NCBI RefSeq assembly: GCF_022651205.1 | Contig: NZ_JALCQI010000002.1 | Location: forward strand, 58,902 to 122,901 | Length of the DNA: 64,000 bases | Reading direction: 5' to 3' | Origin: Limosilactobacillus sp. | GTDB taxonomy: Bacteria; Bacillota; Bacilli; Lactobacillales; Lactobacillaceae | In this document: positions 43,657 to 52,852 of the stretch, one piece after another | How positions within the stretch are numbered: position 1 is the first letter of the stretch | Layout of the letters: each line of letters starts with the position of its first letter | Position numbers and translations under genes: made by a program | Notes under the pieces: generated by a model | Seen by the model: the letters and a program-made list of their open reading frames with translations, nothing else | Told to the model about the DNA's origin: nothing | Databases searched by the model: none

Positions 43657-44817
43657 CTATTTAGTCTTATTACTAGATTTTGTGGTTTTTTGGTCGTGAT
43701 CTGCTGACTCGCTATTTTTTTCGTTAATCCCCCGTTGTGAATGGAGCGGGCGAGCAAAGATCATTCGTCCAGCATCGGTTTGCAATGCACTAGTGACCTC
43801 AACTTCAATCCGCTTATTCATAAAGTAGCGACCATCCTCAACCACGACCATCGTTCCATCATCAAGGTAGGCAACACCCTGTTGTCGCTCGGTCCCGTTC
43901 TTAACAACGACGACATTTAGCGTCTCACCAGGGAGCACTCGTGGACGAAGCGACTTCGCTAAGTTATTAATATTCAAGACCTGAACATTTTGGAATTGAA
44001 TAACCTTATTTAAGTTATAGTCGTTAGTGACGATCACTCCGTTAACTTTTTTGGCTAACGCAATCAGCTTACTATCAACTTCTGGAATATCCTCAAAGTC
44101 ACCATCATACATTTCAATCGGCACAATCTTTTCCTTTCGTAACTTATTCAAAATGTCTAAGCCACGACGACCACGGACTCGCTTAATGCTTTCGCCAGAA
44201 TCCGCAATGTATTGAAGCTCATAAAGGACAAAGTTGGGAACTAGCAATGTTCCTTCAAGAAAACCGGTTTTAACTAAATCGTAAATTCGACCATCAATTA
44301 AAATGTTCGTATCCAAGATCTTGTAATGATGGTAATTCTCATCCTTCTGGTCAATTACTTGCGTATTCGAGTTCTTTGGCCGAACACGGTGTCCAGATAA
44401 GAGGTTCTTCCAATCGTCCAATCGTGTGGTCCCGATCCGATAACCAAAATAGCTAAAGACAATCATTAACAGGATCGGTAAGACGTTGTTAACAACTGGG
44501 ATCCCGGTTCGCCAAAGCGGAATGGAAATCAAAACCGCTAATACTAAACTGACAATTGTTAGCAGTGTTCCGAAGAATAGATATACTGGGCTTAACTTTG
44601 TCAGGCTTTTTTCAATCCTGACAACAAGTTGTTCAGTTGGCTTTGCAAGTGGCAAGGACAACAAGAAGAAAATAAGTGCCCCTAGAATAACGTCAATAAA
44701 GACAAATAATGCGTCACTTAAATGAATATTGATCAAGTCCCAAAATAATGGCAAATAATAGAAGCCAATTGCAGCCCCAACAACTACATATATCAATCGA
44801 ATAATTCGTTTTCGCAT
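43657..44817 (-). CDS. PIN/TRAM domain membrane protein (YacL-like)
   Basis: 386 aa. Four N-terminal membrane helices (residues ~1-125), then a PIN nuclease domain with DTNILIDGRIYDL, the conserved acidic VDSKLIALAK and VIVTNDYNLNK, then a C-terminal TRAM RNA-binding domain (GETLNVVVVKNGTERQQGVAYLDDGTMVVVEDG). The Firmicutes YacL family follows radA, as here. Probable membrane-bound RNase; target unknown. Confidence 0.92.
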   Translation of the reverse strand: MRKRIIRLIYVVVGAAIGFYYLPLFWDLINIHLSDALFVFIDVILGALIFFLLSLPLAKPTEQLVVRIEKSLTKLSPVYLFFGTLLTIVSLVLAVLISIPLWRTGIPVVNNVLPILLMIVFSYFGYRIGTTRLDDWKNLLSGHRVRPKNSNTQVIDQKDENYHHYKILDTNILIDGRIYDLVKTGFLEGTLLVPNFVLYELQYIADSGESIKRVRGRRGLDILNKLRKEKIVPIEMYDGDFEDIPEVDSKLIALAKKVNGVIVTNDYNLNKVIQFQNVQVLNINNLAKSLRPRVLPGETLNVVVVKNGTERQQGVAYLDDGTMVVVEDGRYFMNKRIEVEVTSALQTDAGRMIFARPLHSQRGINEKNSESADHDQKTTKSSNKTK

Positions 44818-44837
44818 TTTACAACCCTCCTTTATAT

Positions 44838-46217
44838 TTAGCCTAGTGCAAGTCGTAATGCTTGACGTAAGGTGGTCACACCAATAACTTCAATCCCCGT
44901 TGGTGCTTGCCAGCCCTTCAAGTTATTTTTAGGGACAAAGATCCGTTTAAAGCCAAGTTTTTGGGCTTCAGCAACTCGTTGTTCGATCCGGTTAACCCGA
45001 CGAATCTCACCCGTTAAACCAACTTCACCCACAAAGGCATCTGTTGCTTGAGTCCCCTTATCACGATAGCTTGATGCAATACTAATTGCGATCGCCAAGT
45101 CAATTGCTGGTTCATCTAGCTTTACACCACCAGCAGCTTTAAGGTAGGCATCTTGATTCTGCAACATTAAGTTTGCCCGCTTTTCAAGTACTGCCATAAT
45201 CAATGATACCCGATTTCTGTTCAAACCGGTAGCGGTTCGCTGGGCGTTACCATAAACAGTCGGTGTCACCAATGCTTGGATTTCAACCAAAATTGGTCGG
45301 GTTCCCTCTAGTGAAACCACAACAGCTGAACCAGTTGCGTCCTTTAAACGTTCCTCAAGGAAAATCTCTGAAGGATTTTGAACTTCTGATAGGCCATTCG
45401 TATGCATCTCAAAAATCCCAAGCTCATTTGTCGAACCAAAACGGTTTTTTACGGACCTCAAGATTCTGTACGTATGGTGGAGATCTCCTTCAAAATAAAG
45501 AACCGTATCCACCATGTGTTCCAAGATCTTCGGTCCAGCAATTGCACCACCCTTAGTAACGTGTCCCACAACAAAGATGGTAATGTTATTGCTCTTGGCA
45601 ATTTGCATCAATTGTGCCGTCACTTCACGAATCTGGGAAACACTTCCGATTGCTGATGTAACATCAGTTGCTTGCATCGTTTGAACGGAATCAATCACAA
45701 CATACTCTGGCTTTAACTCTCGGATAGTGTCCTTGATGCTATCCATATTTGTTTCTGGATAAATATAGAAGTCATCTGCAGCGACATCTAACCGTTCCGC
45801 CCGCATTTTAATTTGGGTGGCACTCTCTTCACCGGAAACGTATAAAACACGGTGGTGCTCACTTGAAAGCTGCCCCGAAACTTGAAGAAGTAGTGTGGAT
45901 TTTCCAATTCCGGGATCACCACCAATAAGGATTAGTGAGCCGGGGACAATTCCACCACCAAGAACCCTGTTTAATTCATTCAGCTTAGTTTTTACCCGTG
46001 GCGTTTCATGACTATTAATCTCACCGATTTTTTGTGGTTTTGCGACTAATCCAGTTAAAGTCGTCGTTGGTCTTTTGGTGCTTGCACTGGTGCTCGAAGA
46101 TTGAACCTGTTCTTCAACTAACGTATTCCATTCACCACAATTTGGGCACCTCCCCAAATAACGTGGCGAACTATAACCACAATTTTGGCAAACATACTGT
46201 GTCTTAACTCTGGCCAT
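44838..46217 (-). CDS. radA: DNA repair protein RadA
   Basis: RecA-like branch migration helicase. 459 aa from [14 protein letters not shown] at 46217 (AAAGGA eight bases upstream; track start three codons earlier). Zinc finger [18 protein letters not shown], Walker [15 protein letters not shown], RadA motif [13 protein letters not shown], and the Lon-like C-terminal domain ([19 protein letters not shown]). Confidence 0.96.
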   Translation of the reverse strand: MARVKTQYVCQNCGYSSPRYLGRCPNCGEWNTLVEEQVQSSSTSASTKRPTTTLTGLVAKPQKIGEINSHETPRVKTKLNELNRVLGGGIVPGSLILIGGDPGIGKSTLLLQVSGQLSSEHHRVLYVSGEESATQIKMRAERLDVAADDFYIYPETNMDSIKDTIRELKPEYVVIDSVQTMQATDVTSAIGSVSQIREVTAQLMQIAKSNNITIFVVGHVTKGGAIAGPKILEHMVDTVLYFEGDLHHTYRILRSVKNRFGSTNELGIFEMHTNGLSEVQNPSEIFLEERLKDATGSAVVVSLEGTRPILVEIQALVTPTVYGNAQRTATGLNRNRVSLIMAVLEKRANLMLQNQDAYLKAAGGVKLDEPAIDLAIAISIASSYRDKGTQATDAFVGEVGLTGEIRRVNRIEQRVAEAQKLGFKRIFVPKNNLKGWQAPTGIEVIGVTTLRQALRLALG

Positions 46218-46389
46218 TAATGCCATCCTTTCTTTTATTTATCTTACTTACTAACAACGATCCTGAAATAAAAGTGCGCCCTACCAATCACTTTTTTTAA
46301 GCGTATTGGACCGCTCCACCAGCAAAAATTTAGCCGATTTTGGAAAAATTCGCCTAAATTTATTCCGATTTTATTCAGGATTTGCTATA

Positions 46390-46926
46390 TTACTTTTTGG
46401 TTGAGCCGAAACCGCCGACCCGCTGTGCGAGTGGTTGTTTTTCATCATCAGCAATGAGGAATGGCATAAAGATTCCTTGGCCGATTCGCTCACCTTTCTT
46501 TATGTGGTAATCTGTCAAGCCATAGTTAATGAGTTGAATAAGGATTTCACCCTCATTACTATCGTTGTCATAATAATCCGCATCCACAATTCCGATACCG
46601 TTTGGCAAGATTAATCGGCGCTTCAGCGGACCGCTAGAACGATTTGCTAGTAGCAAAAATTCATCATCTTGCATATAAGCCTTAATACCAGTTGGTACAA
46701 GGTACGGTTTAAGACATTGATCAGCGTTTTTAAGCTCATCATCAGTCACCTTTGACTGTTGGTGTAGTTTCCACAGGATCTTGAGAAAGTTTCCTTTCCA
46801 GATTGAGGGAAGGACAAAATCCTCCGCAGCTTCAAAATCATAGCCCGCCGCACTAGCTGTCTGCCGGCTTGGTAAATGAAGTCCCTGATCCCGTTTACGA
46901 GAAACAATCTTAAATCCGCGTTTCAT
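46390..46926 (-). CDS. dut: dUTP diphosphatase, trimeric type with insertion
   Basis: Hydrolyses dUTP to dUMP. 178 aa, longer than the usual ~145-150. Motif 1 ASAAGYDFEA, motif 2 ANRSSGPLKRRL, motif 3 NGIGIVDADYYDNDSNEG, motif 4 KGERIGQGIFMPF, motif 5 RVGGFGST. A ~30-residue helical insertion (SIWKGNFLKILWKLHQQSKV...) after motif 1 explains the length. Monocistronic; the 170 bases between it and radA hold no ORF. Confidence 0.92.
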   Translation of the reverse strand: MKRGFKIVSRKRDQGLHLPSRQTASAAGYDFEAAEDFVLPSIWKGNFLKILWKLHQQSKVTDDELKNADQCLKPYLVPTGIKAYMQDDEFLLLANRSSGPLKRRLILPNGIGIVDADYYDNDSNEGEILIQLINYGLTDYHIKKGERIGQGIFMPFLIADDEKQPLAQRVGGFGSTKK

Positions 46927-47030
46927 TTATATCACCTAATCCTTTTTATAAACTATCTACTTATTATAAAATAGATATAGGATTTATGGTATTGCTTTAC
47001 AATGAATTGATTCAGAACGGATGTGGTCAA

Positions 47031-47324
47031 ATGGATTACAAGGTTGAGGAAAACCGGATTATCGCAAGTGATGAAAAGCAACCCTTTGTTGGCGAGATTA
47101 GTTTCCCGAAAGTAACGGGGGAATCTGATCGGGTAGTCGTTGAACGAGTTTTCGTTCATCCTGACTATCGGGGTCAAGGAATTGCGGCAGAGTTAGTAAG
47201 CCGGTTTGTTAAATATGCCACTGCACAACAACTAACCGTTAAATTAATGTGTCCCTATGCTGTAAAACAGTTCAAGGCACATCCTGAATACCAACATTTA
47301 CTGTTACCTGAAGATCGTTTCTAA
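47031..47324 (+). CDS. Small GNAT acetyltransferase (YjdJ-like)
   Basis: 97 aa from MDYKVEENRIIASDEKQ at 47031; the track begins 15 codons earlier without a ribosome binding site. Compact GNAT core: VVVERVFVHPDYRGQGIAAELVSRF has the acetyl-CoA loop R-G-Q-G-I-A. The C-terminus CPYAVKQFKAHPEYQHLL matches YjdJ-type small acetyltransferases. Substrate unknown. It lies 18 bases upstream of rpiA and may be co-transcribed. Confidence 0.83.
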   Translation: MDYKVEENRIIASDEKQPFVGEISFPKVTGESDRVVVERVFVHPDYRGQGIAAELVSRFVKYATAQQLTVKLMCPYAVKQFKAHPEYQHLLLPEDRF

Positions 47325-47342
47325 AACTTAAGGAGGAAACTC

Positions 47343-48035
47343 ATGAATCAAGATGAGCTAAAACAACAAGTTGGCCGTGAAGCTGTTAAGTATATCCACC
47401 CAGGAATGGTTGTCGGTCTCGGAACTGGGACTACCGTTCATTGCTTAGTAGAAGCTCTTGGCGAACGCGTTAAGAATGGCGATTTAACAGATATTGTCTG
47501 TGTTACTACTTCGAACAGGACTACCCGTCAAGCTCAAGGTCTTGGAATCAAGGTTGAAGAAATTGATGATGTTGATCATATCGATCTAACCATTGACGGT
47601 GCTGATGAAATTAGTGACGATTTTCAAGGAATTAAAGGCGGCGGTGGCGCGCTTCTTTGGGAAAAGATCGTTTCAAATTACTCCGATCACGTAATGTGGA
47701 TCGTTGACGAATCAAAATTAGTCCACCACCTTGGTGCTTTCCCATTACCAGTTGAAGTAACCCCATACGGAAGCCAACACCTCTTTACTAAGCTGGCTCG
47801 GCGTGGTTATAACCCAACATGGCGGATGCTTCCAGATAACAGCGATAAGTTCCGGACACACCAACGAAACTTCATCATTGACTTGCATCTTGAAGACATC
47901 AACGACCCATTTGCTCTCCACGAAGAATTAATCGGGATGGTTGGCTTAATTGAAGATGGCTTATTCTTAAACCAAGTAAATGATGTTCTTGTGGGAACCC
48001 AAAATGGGTCAAAGTTCCTTCATGCCCGTCCATAA
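47343..48035 (+). CDS. rpiA: Ribose-5-phosphate isomerase A
   Basis: Interconverts ribose-5-P and ribulose-5-P for the phosphoketolase pathway. 230 aa. [25 protein letters not shown] and [14 protein letters not shown] (catalytic Glu/Asp region), then [22 protein letters not shown] precedes the ATG. Confidence 0.95.
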   Translation: MNQDELKQQVGREAVKYIHPGMVVGLGTGTTVHCLVEALGERVKNGDLTDIVCVTTSNRTTRQAQGLGIKVEEIDDVDHIDLTIDGADEISDDFQGIKGGGGALLWEKIVSNYSDHVMWIVDESKLVHHLGAFPLPVEVTPYGSQHLFTKLARRGYNPTWRMLPDNSDKFRTHQRNFIIDLHLEDINDPFALHEELIGMVGLIEDGLFLNQVNDVLVGTQNGSKFLHARP

Positions 48036-48067
48036 TATACACAACAGTAAAAATTAAAAATGATCTT

Positions 48068-48107
48068 AAAAGAGATCGAGAAATTCAAAATTTCTCGATC
48101 TCTTTTT
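48068..48107. terminator. Bidirectional terminator between rpiA and mleR
   Basis: AAAAGAGATCGAGAAATT / AATTTCTCGATCTCTTTTT, a perfect stem with T-runs both ways. Confidence 0.92.
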
Positions 48108-48117
48108 CATTTCCCCA

Positions 48118-49005
48118 TTATTTACTAGCAGCGTATTTAAGAACTAAATCCCATAGTTTTTTCTTAGCAGGTGACAAGATCTCGTTATGACGGGCAACCA
48201 GAGAAAGGTGAAATAACGGTTGACCTTGATCCGTTAACGAAAGATTGACTAGTCGATCGTTAGGCGTAATCGCTAATTTAGTTAAAAAAGAAATTCCCAA
48301 GTTTTCCGCAACCATATTTTTGATGATATGAATATCGTTGGTCCTGTAAATTACTTGAGGTCGGATATGTGCCCCACGACACATCTTTCTGAAGGCTTTT
48401 TCGTGGATAAAGTCAGCATCTGGTAAGATAAACTGTTGTCCTTTAAGATCACTAAAACTCAGGGCTGCCCTGTCTGCTAATTGATTATCCCGACTCATTA
48501 TAATTTGAAACGGGTATTGATCTAGTTCCTTAACTAATAGTTCTGGCTGTTGAAGAGAACTAGCCGAACCCAATAGTGCCATATCAAGTTCACCCCGTAG
48601 CAACATTTGTAACAAACTTTCCGAGCCTGCTTCCGTAACTTCGAGCTTATCAATTAGACGCGCCCGCAACAATTCGGGAGTAAGCGGTGGGAAATAATAA
48701 TTACCGATAATCGGTGGTAAGCCAAACCGAATCTTATTTAATTTGGCGTTTTCAATTTCTTCGCGGGCAACAGTTAATTCATTCAAAATAGTTCGCACAT
48801 GTTGAGCGTACTGTTGGCCAATCCGGGTAACCTCAATTTGGTGGTGGACATGATCACGAACAAAGAAGGTCGTTCCGTACTCTTCCTCTAGTCGGTTAAT
48901 CGCCATTGTGATCGTTGGCTGACTAACGTGAAAGTGCTCAGCAACCACCGAAAAATTTTTCTTTTTTACTAGTTCAATAAAATATTCTAAATCTTTAATT
49001 TTCAT
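48118..49005 (-). CDS. mleR: LysR-type regulator, MleR-like
   Basis: 295 aa. N-terminal winged helix FSVVAEHFHVSQPTITMAINRLEEEYG, then a two-lobed effector domain (FGLPPIIGNYYFPPLTPELL; ISFLTKLAI). Divergent from the malolactic enzyme gene with a 133-base shared region, the classic LysR target layout; malate sensing is inferred from that. Symbol is by context. Confidence 0.82.
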   Translation of the reverse strand: MKIKDLEYFIELVKKKNFSVVAEHFHVSQPTITMAINRLEEEYGTTFFVRDHVHHQIEVTRIGQQYAQHVRTILNELTVAREEIENAKLNKIRFGLPPIIGNYYFPPLTPELLRARLIDKLEVTEAGSESLLQMLLRGELDMALLGSASSLQQPELLVKELDQYPFQIIMSRDNQLADRAALSFSDLKGQQFILPDADFIHEKAFRKMCRGAHIRPQVIYRTNDIHIIKNMVAENLGISFLTKLAITPNDRLVNLSLTDQGQPLFHLSLVARHNEILSPAKKKLWDLVLKYAASK

Positions 49006-49055
49006 TTTTGTCCTTAAAATCAGTCTTTAATTTGGGTGTATCAATTTTATTTATA

Positions 49056-49098
49056 GGATAACACATATTTGACTATAAACTTACGTTATCCCTATCAT
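49056..49098 (+). promoter_or_regulatory. mleS promoter with inverted repeat
   Basis: GGATAAC (49056-49062) and GTTATCC (49085-49091) form an inverted repeat with 22-base spacing in the mleR-mleS gap. TTGACT (49069-49074), 18 bases, TATCAT (49093-49098) fits a promoter for mleS. The repeat is a candidate regulator site. Confidence 0.5.
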
Positions 49099-49138
49099 TA
49101 AAATTACAAATAACCAAATTAAAGGAGATCCTTGAATA

Positions 49139-50758
49139 ATGACAGATGCAATGGCGATTCTTAATAATCCATTTATAAATAAGGGAACCGCATTTACCAT
49201 GGAGGAACGCAAACGGTTGGGCTTAATTGGTACTCTTCCACCGCGTGTTAAGACAATCGAAGAACAAGAAGCTGATACCTACGCACTTTACGAGAGTAAG
49301 TCATCACGAATTGAAAAGCGTCACTTCTTGATGGAAGTTTTCAACGCTAACCGAACACTTTTCTTTTACTTAATGGAGAAACACATTACTGAAATGATGC
49401 CAATCGTTTATGATCCCGTCATTGCAGAATCAATCGAAAAATATAATGAACGTTACCTTCGCCCTCAAGATGCTGTTTACCTTTCCGTTAAACATCCAGA
49501 GGACATTAAGGAAAGCTTGCAAAACGTTAGCGCTGATCGTGATATTCGCCTGATTGTTGTTACCGACTCACAGGGGATCCTCGGAATTGGTGACTGGGGT
49601 GTTGATGGCGTGGACATCGCTGTTGGGAAGTTAATGGTTTATACCGCAGCCGCTGGTGTTAATCCTTCCCAAGTTCTGCCGATTTCTATTGATGCCGGAA
49701 CTGACAATGAAACCTTGTTAAATGATCCTAACTATCTTGGTGAACGTCATCACCGAATTACTGGTCAAGAATATTTTGACTTTATTGATCGGTTTGTCGA
49801 CACCGTTGAAGAACTTTACCCAAAGAGTCTCTTACACTTTGAGGATTTTGGTCGGGGAACGGCAGCACGAATTCTTGATAAGTACCACGATCGAATTTTG
49901 ACCTTTAATGATGATATTCAAGGAACCGGGATTATCGCCCTTGCTGGAGTCCTCGGTGCACTAAATATTTCCAAAGAAAAGTTGGCTGACCAAAAATTCT
50001 TAACGTTCGGTGCCGGAAGTGCCGGAATGGGAATCGCTAAAATGTTGTTTGACGAGTTGGTTCGGCAAGGAATGGATCCGACTGAAGCTAAGAAGCACTT
50101 CTACCTAGTCGACAAGCAAGGCCTTCTCTTTGACGATACTGAAGGCTTAACACCTAAGCAAAAGCCATTTACTCGCCAACGAAGCGAATTTACTAACGCT
50201 GATGAACTAACGAACTTAGCAGCAGTTGTTAAGGCAATCCACCCAACAGTAATGATCGGGACATCTACACAACCCGGAACTTTTACTGAAGAAATCGTTA
50301 AGGAAATGGCTGCTCATACTGAACGCCCAATCATTTTCCCTCTTTCAAACCCAACTAAGCTTGCGGAAGCACGGGCAGATGATCTTCTAAAATGGACAGA
50401 TGGTAAAGCACTAGTCGCTACCGGTATTCCAGTCGAAGATATTGACTACAACGGGGTAACCTATAATATTGGCCAGGCCAACAACGCTTTAATTTATCCA
50501 GGAGTTGGCTTTGGGGCAATTGCAACTGAAGCAAAGCAAATCAATAATGCGATGCTTGCAGCTGCTGCCCATTCCCTTGTCGGCTTGGTTGACCCCAATC
50601 AACCTGGTGCTGCGGTTCTTCCTCCTGTTAAGGATATGGCAAAGTTCTCCAAGACGGTTGCCATTGCGGTTGCCCAATCCGCAATCGATCAAGGCCTTTC
50701 ATCTGCCAAGGATGCTCAAAAAGCAGTCGAAAAGATGACCTGGGAAGCAAAATATTAA
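49139..50758 (+). CDS. mleS: Malolactic enzyme
   Basis: NAD- and Mn-dependent conversion of L-malate to L-lactate and CO2. 539 aa. [20 protein letters not shown] at the start is typical of malolactic rather than malic enzymes. [53 protein letters not shown] and [14 protein letters not shown] (NAD) are intact. AAAGGAGATCC precedes the ATG. No malate permease (mleP) follows; pepC is next after a terminator. A malic-enzyme activity cannot be excluded from sequence alone. Confidence 0.88.
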   Translation: MTDAMAILNNPFINKGTAFTMEERKRLGLIGTLPPRVKTIEEQEADTYALYESKSSRIEKRHFLMEVFNANRTLFFYLMEKHITEMMPIVYDPVIAESIEKYNERYLRPQDAVYLSVKHPEDIKESLQNVSADRDIRLIVVTDSQGILGIGDWGVDGVDIAVGKLMVYTAAAGVNPSQVLPISIDAGTDNETLLNDPNYLGERHHRITGQEYFDFIDRFVDTVEELYPKSLLHFEDFGRGTAARILDKYHDRILTFNDDIQGTGIIALAGVLGALNISKEKLADQKFLTFGAGSAGMGIAKMLFDELVRQGMDPTEAKKHFYLVDKQGLLFDDTEGLTPKQKPFTRQRSEFTNADELTNLAAVVKAIHPTVMIGTSTQPGTFTEEIVKEMAAHTERPIIFPLSNPTKLAEARADDLLKWTDGKALVATGIPVEDIDYNGVTYNIGQANNALIYPGVGFGAIATEAKQINNAMLAAAAHSLVGLVDPNQPGAAVLPPVKDMAKFSKTVAIAVAQSAIDQGLSSAKDAQKAVEKMTWEAKY

Positions 50759-50770
50759 TTGAGTTTTATT

Positions 50771-50800
50771 GCGAGACTAAAAAGCCATAGTCTCGCTTTT
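50771..50800 (+). terminator. Terminator of mleS
   Basis: GCGAGACTA / TAGTCTCGC then TTTT. Confidence 0.88.
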
Positions 50801-50856
50801 CTGTTTTTAAATCACTATAATATTAAGTAATACTTATTTAAGGAGCGTGAACTATT

Positions 50857-52197
50857 GTGAGTTTTAATATTACTGACTCAGCAATTAATGATTTTCATCG
50901 CGATTACCATAACCGAAAAGAAAGCAGTGTCCTTGAAAATGCCGTTACTAAGAACGGTGTTAACGCTGCTAGTTTTAATTGGCATTCAATTGCTGATAAC
51001 GACCCGCATTTTTCAATTGATCTCAAGACAGGGGATGTTGCTGACCAAAAACAATCTGGTCGTTGCTGGATGTTTGCTGCCCTAAACACAATGCGTCATG
51101 ACATGCAACACCGGTTCAACCTACCAGATAACTTTGAACTTTCTCAATCCTACCAATTCTTCTGGGATAAGTTTGAAAAGGCCAATTACTTTTACGAAAA
51201 CGTTATTAAAACCGCAAGTCTCCCTACTGGTGACCGCAAGATCGATTGGTTAATGGAAGCTCCACAATCTGATGGTGGCCAATGGGATATGCTCTGTGCC
51301 CTAATTGAAAAGTATGGGGTAATGCCAAAGTCCGCAATGCCTGAATCATTTAATTCAAACCGTTCTAACGGAATTAACTCCCTACTAAATAACAAGCTTC
51401 GCCACGATGCCGTAATTCTTCGGAAGATGATTAACGAAGATCACGCTACTGAAGAAGCCGTTACTGCTAAACGGAAGGAAATGTTAAATGACGTTTACCG
51501 GATGCTAGCATATGCTTTTGGTGAACCAGCTAGTCATTTTGACTTTGAATACCGGACAAAGAAGGATAATGAATTTCACCATGACGAAAACATTACGCCA
51601 CAAGAATTCTTTAAGAAGTACGTTGGCTGGAACCTAGATGACTATATTTCAATCATTCAAGCGCCAACTGCTGATAAGGAATACTACAAGACTTATACTA
51701 TCGATATGCTTGGCAATGTCGTTGGTGGACGGCAAATCAAGCACCTTAACCTACCAATGGCCGAATTTAAAAAGCTCGCAATCGATCAACTAAAAGCTGG
51801 CGAAAGTGTTTGGTTTGGTTCGGATGTCGTTAAATACTCCGAAACTAAGCTTGGGATCATGGCCCTTAACACCTACGACTATTCTCAACTATTCGATACC
51901 GACCTTGACATGACCAAGGCCGACGCACTTGATTACAGTCAAAGTATGATGGATCACGCAATGGTCCTTACTGGTGTTGATCTAGTAAACGACCAGCCAA
52001 CTAAGTGGAAAGTCGAAAATTCCTGGGGACCAAAAGTCGGAACTAAGGGATATTTTGTAATGAGCGATGCCTGGATGGATAAATACTGCTACCAAATCGT
52101 CGTTAACAAGAAATACCTTAGTGACAAACTCAAGCAGGCCCAAGCCCAAGATCCCATCGTCCTCAAGCCCTGGGACCCAATGGGAACGTTGGCATAG
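50857..52197 (+). CDS. pepC: Aminopeptidase C (bleomycin hydrolase family)
   Basis: Cysteine aminopeptidase of the papain clan, cytosolic, peptide utilisation. 446 aa, GTG start after AAGGAGCGTGAAC. Catalytic Cys in DQKQSGRCWMFAALN, His in SMMDHAMVLTGVD, Asn in KVENSWGPKVG. The C-terminal tail that blocks the active site in hexamers ends KPWDPMGTLA. Followed immediately by a structured repeat. Confidence 0.96.
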   Translation: MSFNITDSAINDFHRDYHNRKESSVLENAVTKNGVNAASFNWHSIADNDPHFSIDLKTGDVADQKQSGRCWMFAALNTMRHDMQHRFNLPDNFELSQSYQFFWDKFEKANYFYENVIKTASLPTGDRKIDWLMEAPQSDGGQWDMLCALIEKYGVMPKSAMPESFNSNRSNGINSLLNNKLRHDAVILRKMINEDHATEEAVTAKRKEMLNDVYRMLAYAFGEPASHFDFEYRTKKDNEFHHDENITPQEFFKKYVGWNLDDYISIIQAPTADKEYYKTYTIDMLGNVVGGRQIKHLNLPMAEFKKLAIDQLKAGESVWFGSDVVKYSETKLGIMALNTYDYSQLFDTDLDMTKADALDYSQSMMDHAMVLTGVDLVNDQPTKWKVENSWGPKVGTKGYFVMSDAWMDKYCYQIVVNKKYLSDKLKQAQAQDPIVLKPWDPMGTLA

Positions 52198-52505
52198 GAA
52201 AAAGAGTGCGAGCCAGCAGAGGACTTGCGGTTGGTTAACGATTTCTTCTGGCGAGGGCGTGACTTGTCACGTCTAGCCAGAAGGTCGTTAACTCTAGCAA
52301 GTCCCTGGCGAGCAGATCTAGGCTGTGTAATAGTAGAAGGAAACTCGGGCGAAGCGCAGTGGCTGAGTGGCTTTTGTCATCAACAAGTTGATAGCCAAAA
52401 ACCTACTCATCCTTGCGTGGGTTCACAGACGAAATTGATAAATCAATTTCTGGTTCACTCCAACGTTTTGACTATGCTGCAGTAGAAACTCGGACAAGAC
52501 ACAGC
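52198..52505 (+). repeat. Post-stop-codon structured repeat, pepC copy (E3), extended
   Basis: Starts on the base after the stop with GAAAAAGAGTGCGAGCC. Helices: GGACTTGC/GCAAGTCC, GTTAACGA/TCGTTAAC, TTCTGGC/GCCAGAA, CGTGAC/GTCACG. Arm sequences differ from the fhs and nusG copies yet still pair; the loop TTTC / GG is the same. Tail CTGGCGAGCAGATCTAGG and AGTAGAAGG follow. An extra ~150-base domain, closed by GCTGTGT/ACACAGC, holds further hairpins (GAAATTGATAAATCAATTTC) and a second CTATGCTGCAGTAGAA tail. Confidence 0.85.
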
Positions 52506-52506
52506 A

Positions 52507-52555
52507 CAATTTCTCCCTCCTGGATACTAAAAGCATCTAGGAGGGAGTTTGTTAT
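52507..52555 (+). terminator. Terminator of pepC, built like a repeat hairpin
   Basis: CTCCCTCCTGGAT / GCATCTAGGAGGGAG then TTTGTTAT. Flanks ACAATTTCTCCC and GGGAGTTTGTT are the same as in the core of the ABC-operon repeat copy (E4), so it appears to be a family hairpin used as a terminator. Confidence 0.75.
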
Positions 52556-52594
52556 CTACATTCAGAATATCTATCATTAAATTTCAATAATAGA

Positions 52595-52623
52595 TTGACA
52601 TTTATTTCTAATTAGAATATGAT
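52595..52623 (+). promoter_or_regulatory. trp leader promoter
   Basis: TTGACA (52595-52600), 17 bases, TATGAT (52618-52623): near-perfect sigma-70 promoter ahead of the leader peptide. Confidence 0.85.
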
Positions 52624-52655
52624 ACCTGTAACTTCAAACGAAAGGAACGATTGTT

Positions 52656-52688
52656 ATGTTAAAGCAACTTTGGCAAGCCTGGCGCTGA
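52656..52688 (+). CDS. Tryptophan leader peptide (MLKQLWQAWR)
   Basis: A 10-aa ORF with Trp at codons 6 and 9, ending TGA. AAAGGAACG lies about 9 bases before the ATG. It sits between a strong promoter and an intrinsic terminator ahead of trpB. This is the classic arrangement of ribosome-mediated attenuation: a ribosome starved for Trp-tRNA would stall at the TGG codons and alter downstream folding. Too short for the ORF track. Confidence 0.85.
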   Translation: MLKQLWQAWR

Positions 52689-52692
52689 CTAA

Positions 52693-52809
52693 GTGAGACT
52701 ACAACTAGTGTAGGCTCACATTTTGACGTTGAATCAAAAGAGTCTGCACTAGGGCAATCGTTTTTAATAATGATGTCCCGATGGTGTAGAGATCGTCGGG
52801 ACTTTTTTT
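52693..52809 (+). promoter_or_regulatory. Trp attenuator
   Basis: Hairpin 1 GTGAGaCTACA...TGTAGgCTCAC (52693-52719) starts four bases after the leader stop. CTAGTG (52705-52710) can instead pair with CACTAG (52747-52752). The terminator GTCCCGA...TCGGGAC with TTTTTTT (52775-52809) lies 43 bases before trpB. Mutually exclusive folding is inferred by eye. Confidence 0.75.
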
Positions 52810-52852
52810 GCATAGTGTCCAGGCTCGCCCACATAAAAGGAGTTTGGAATTT

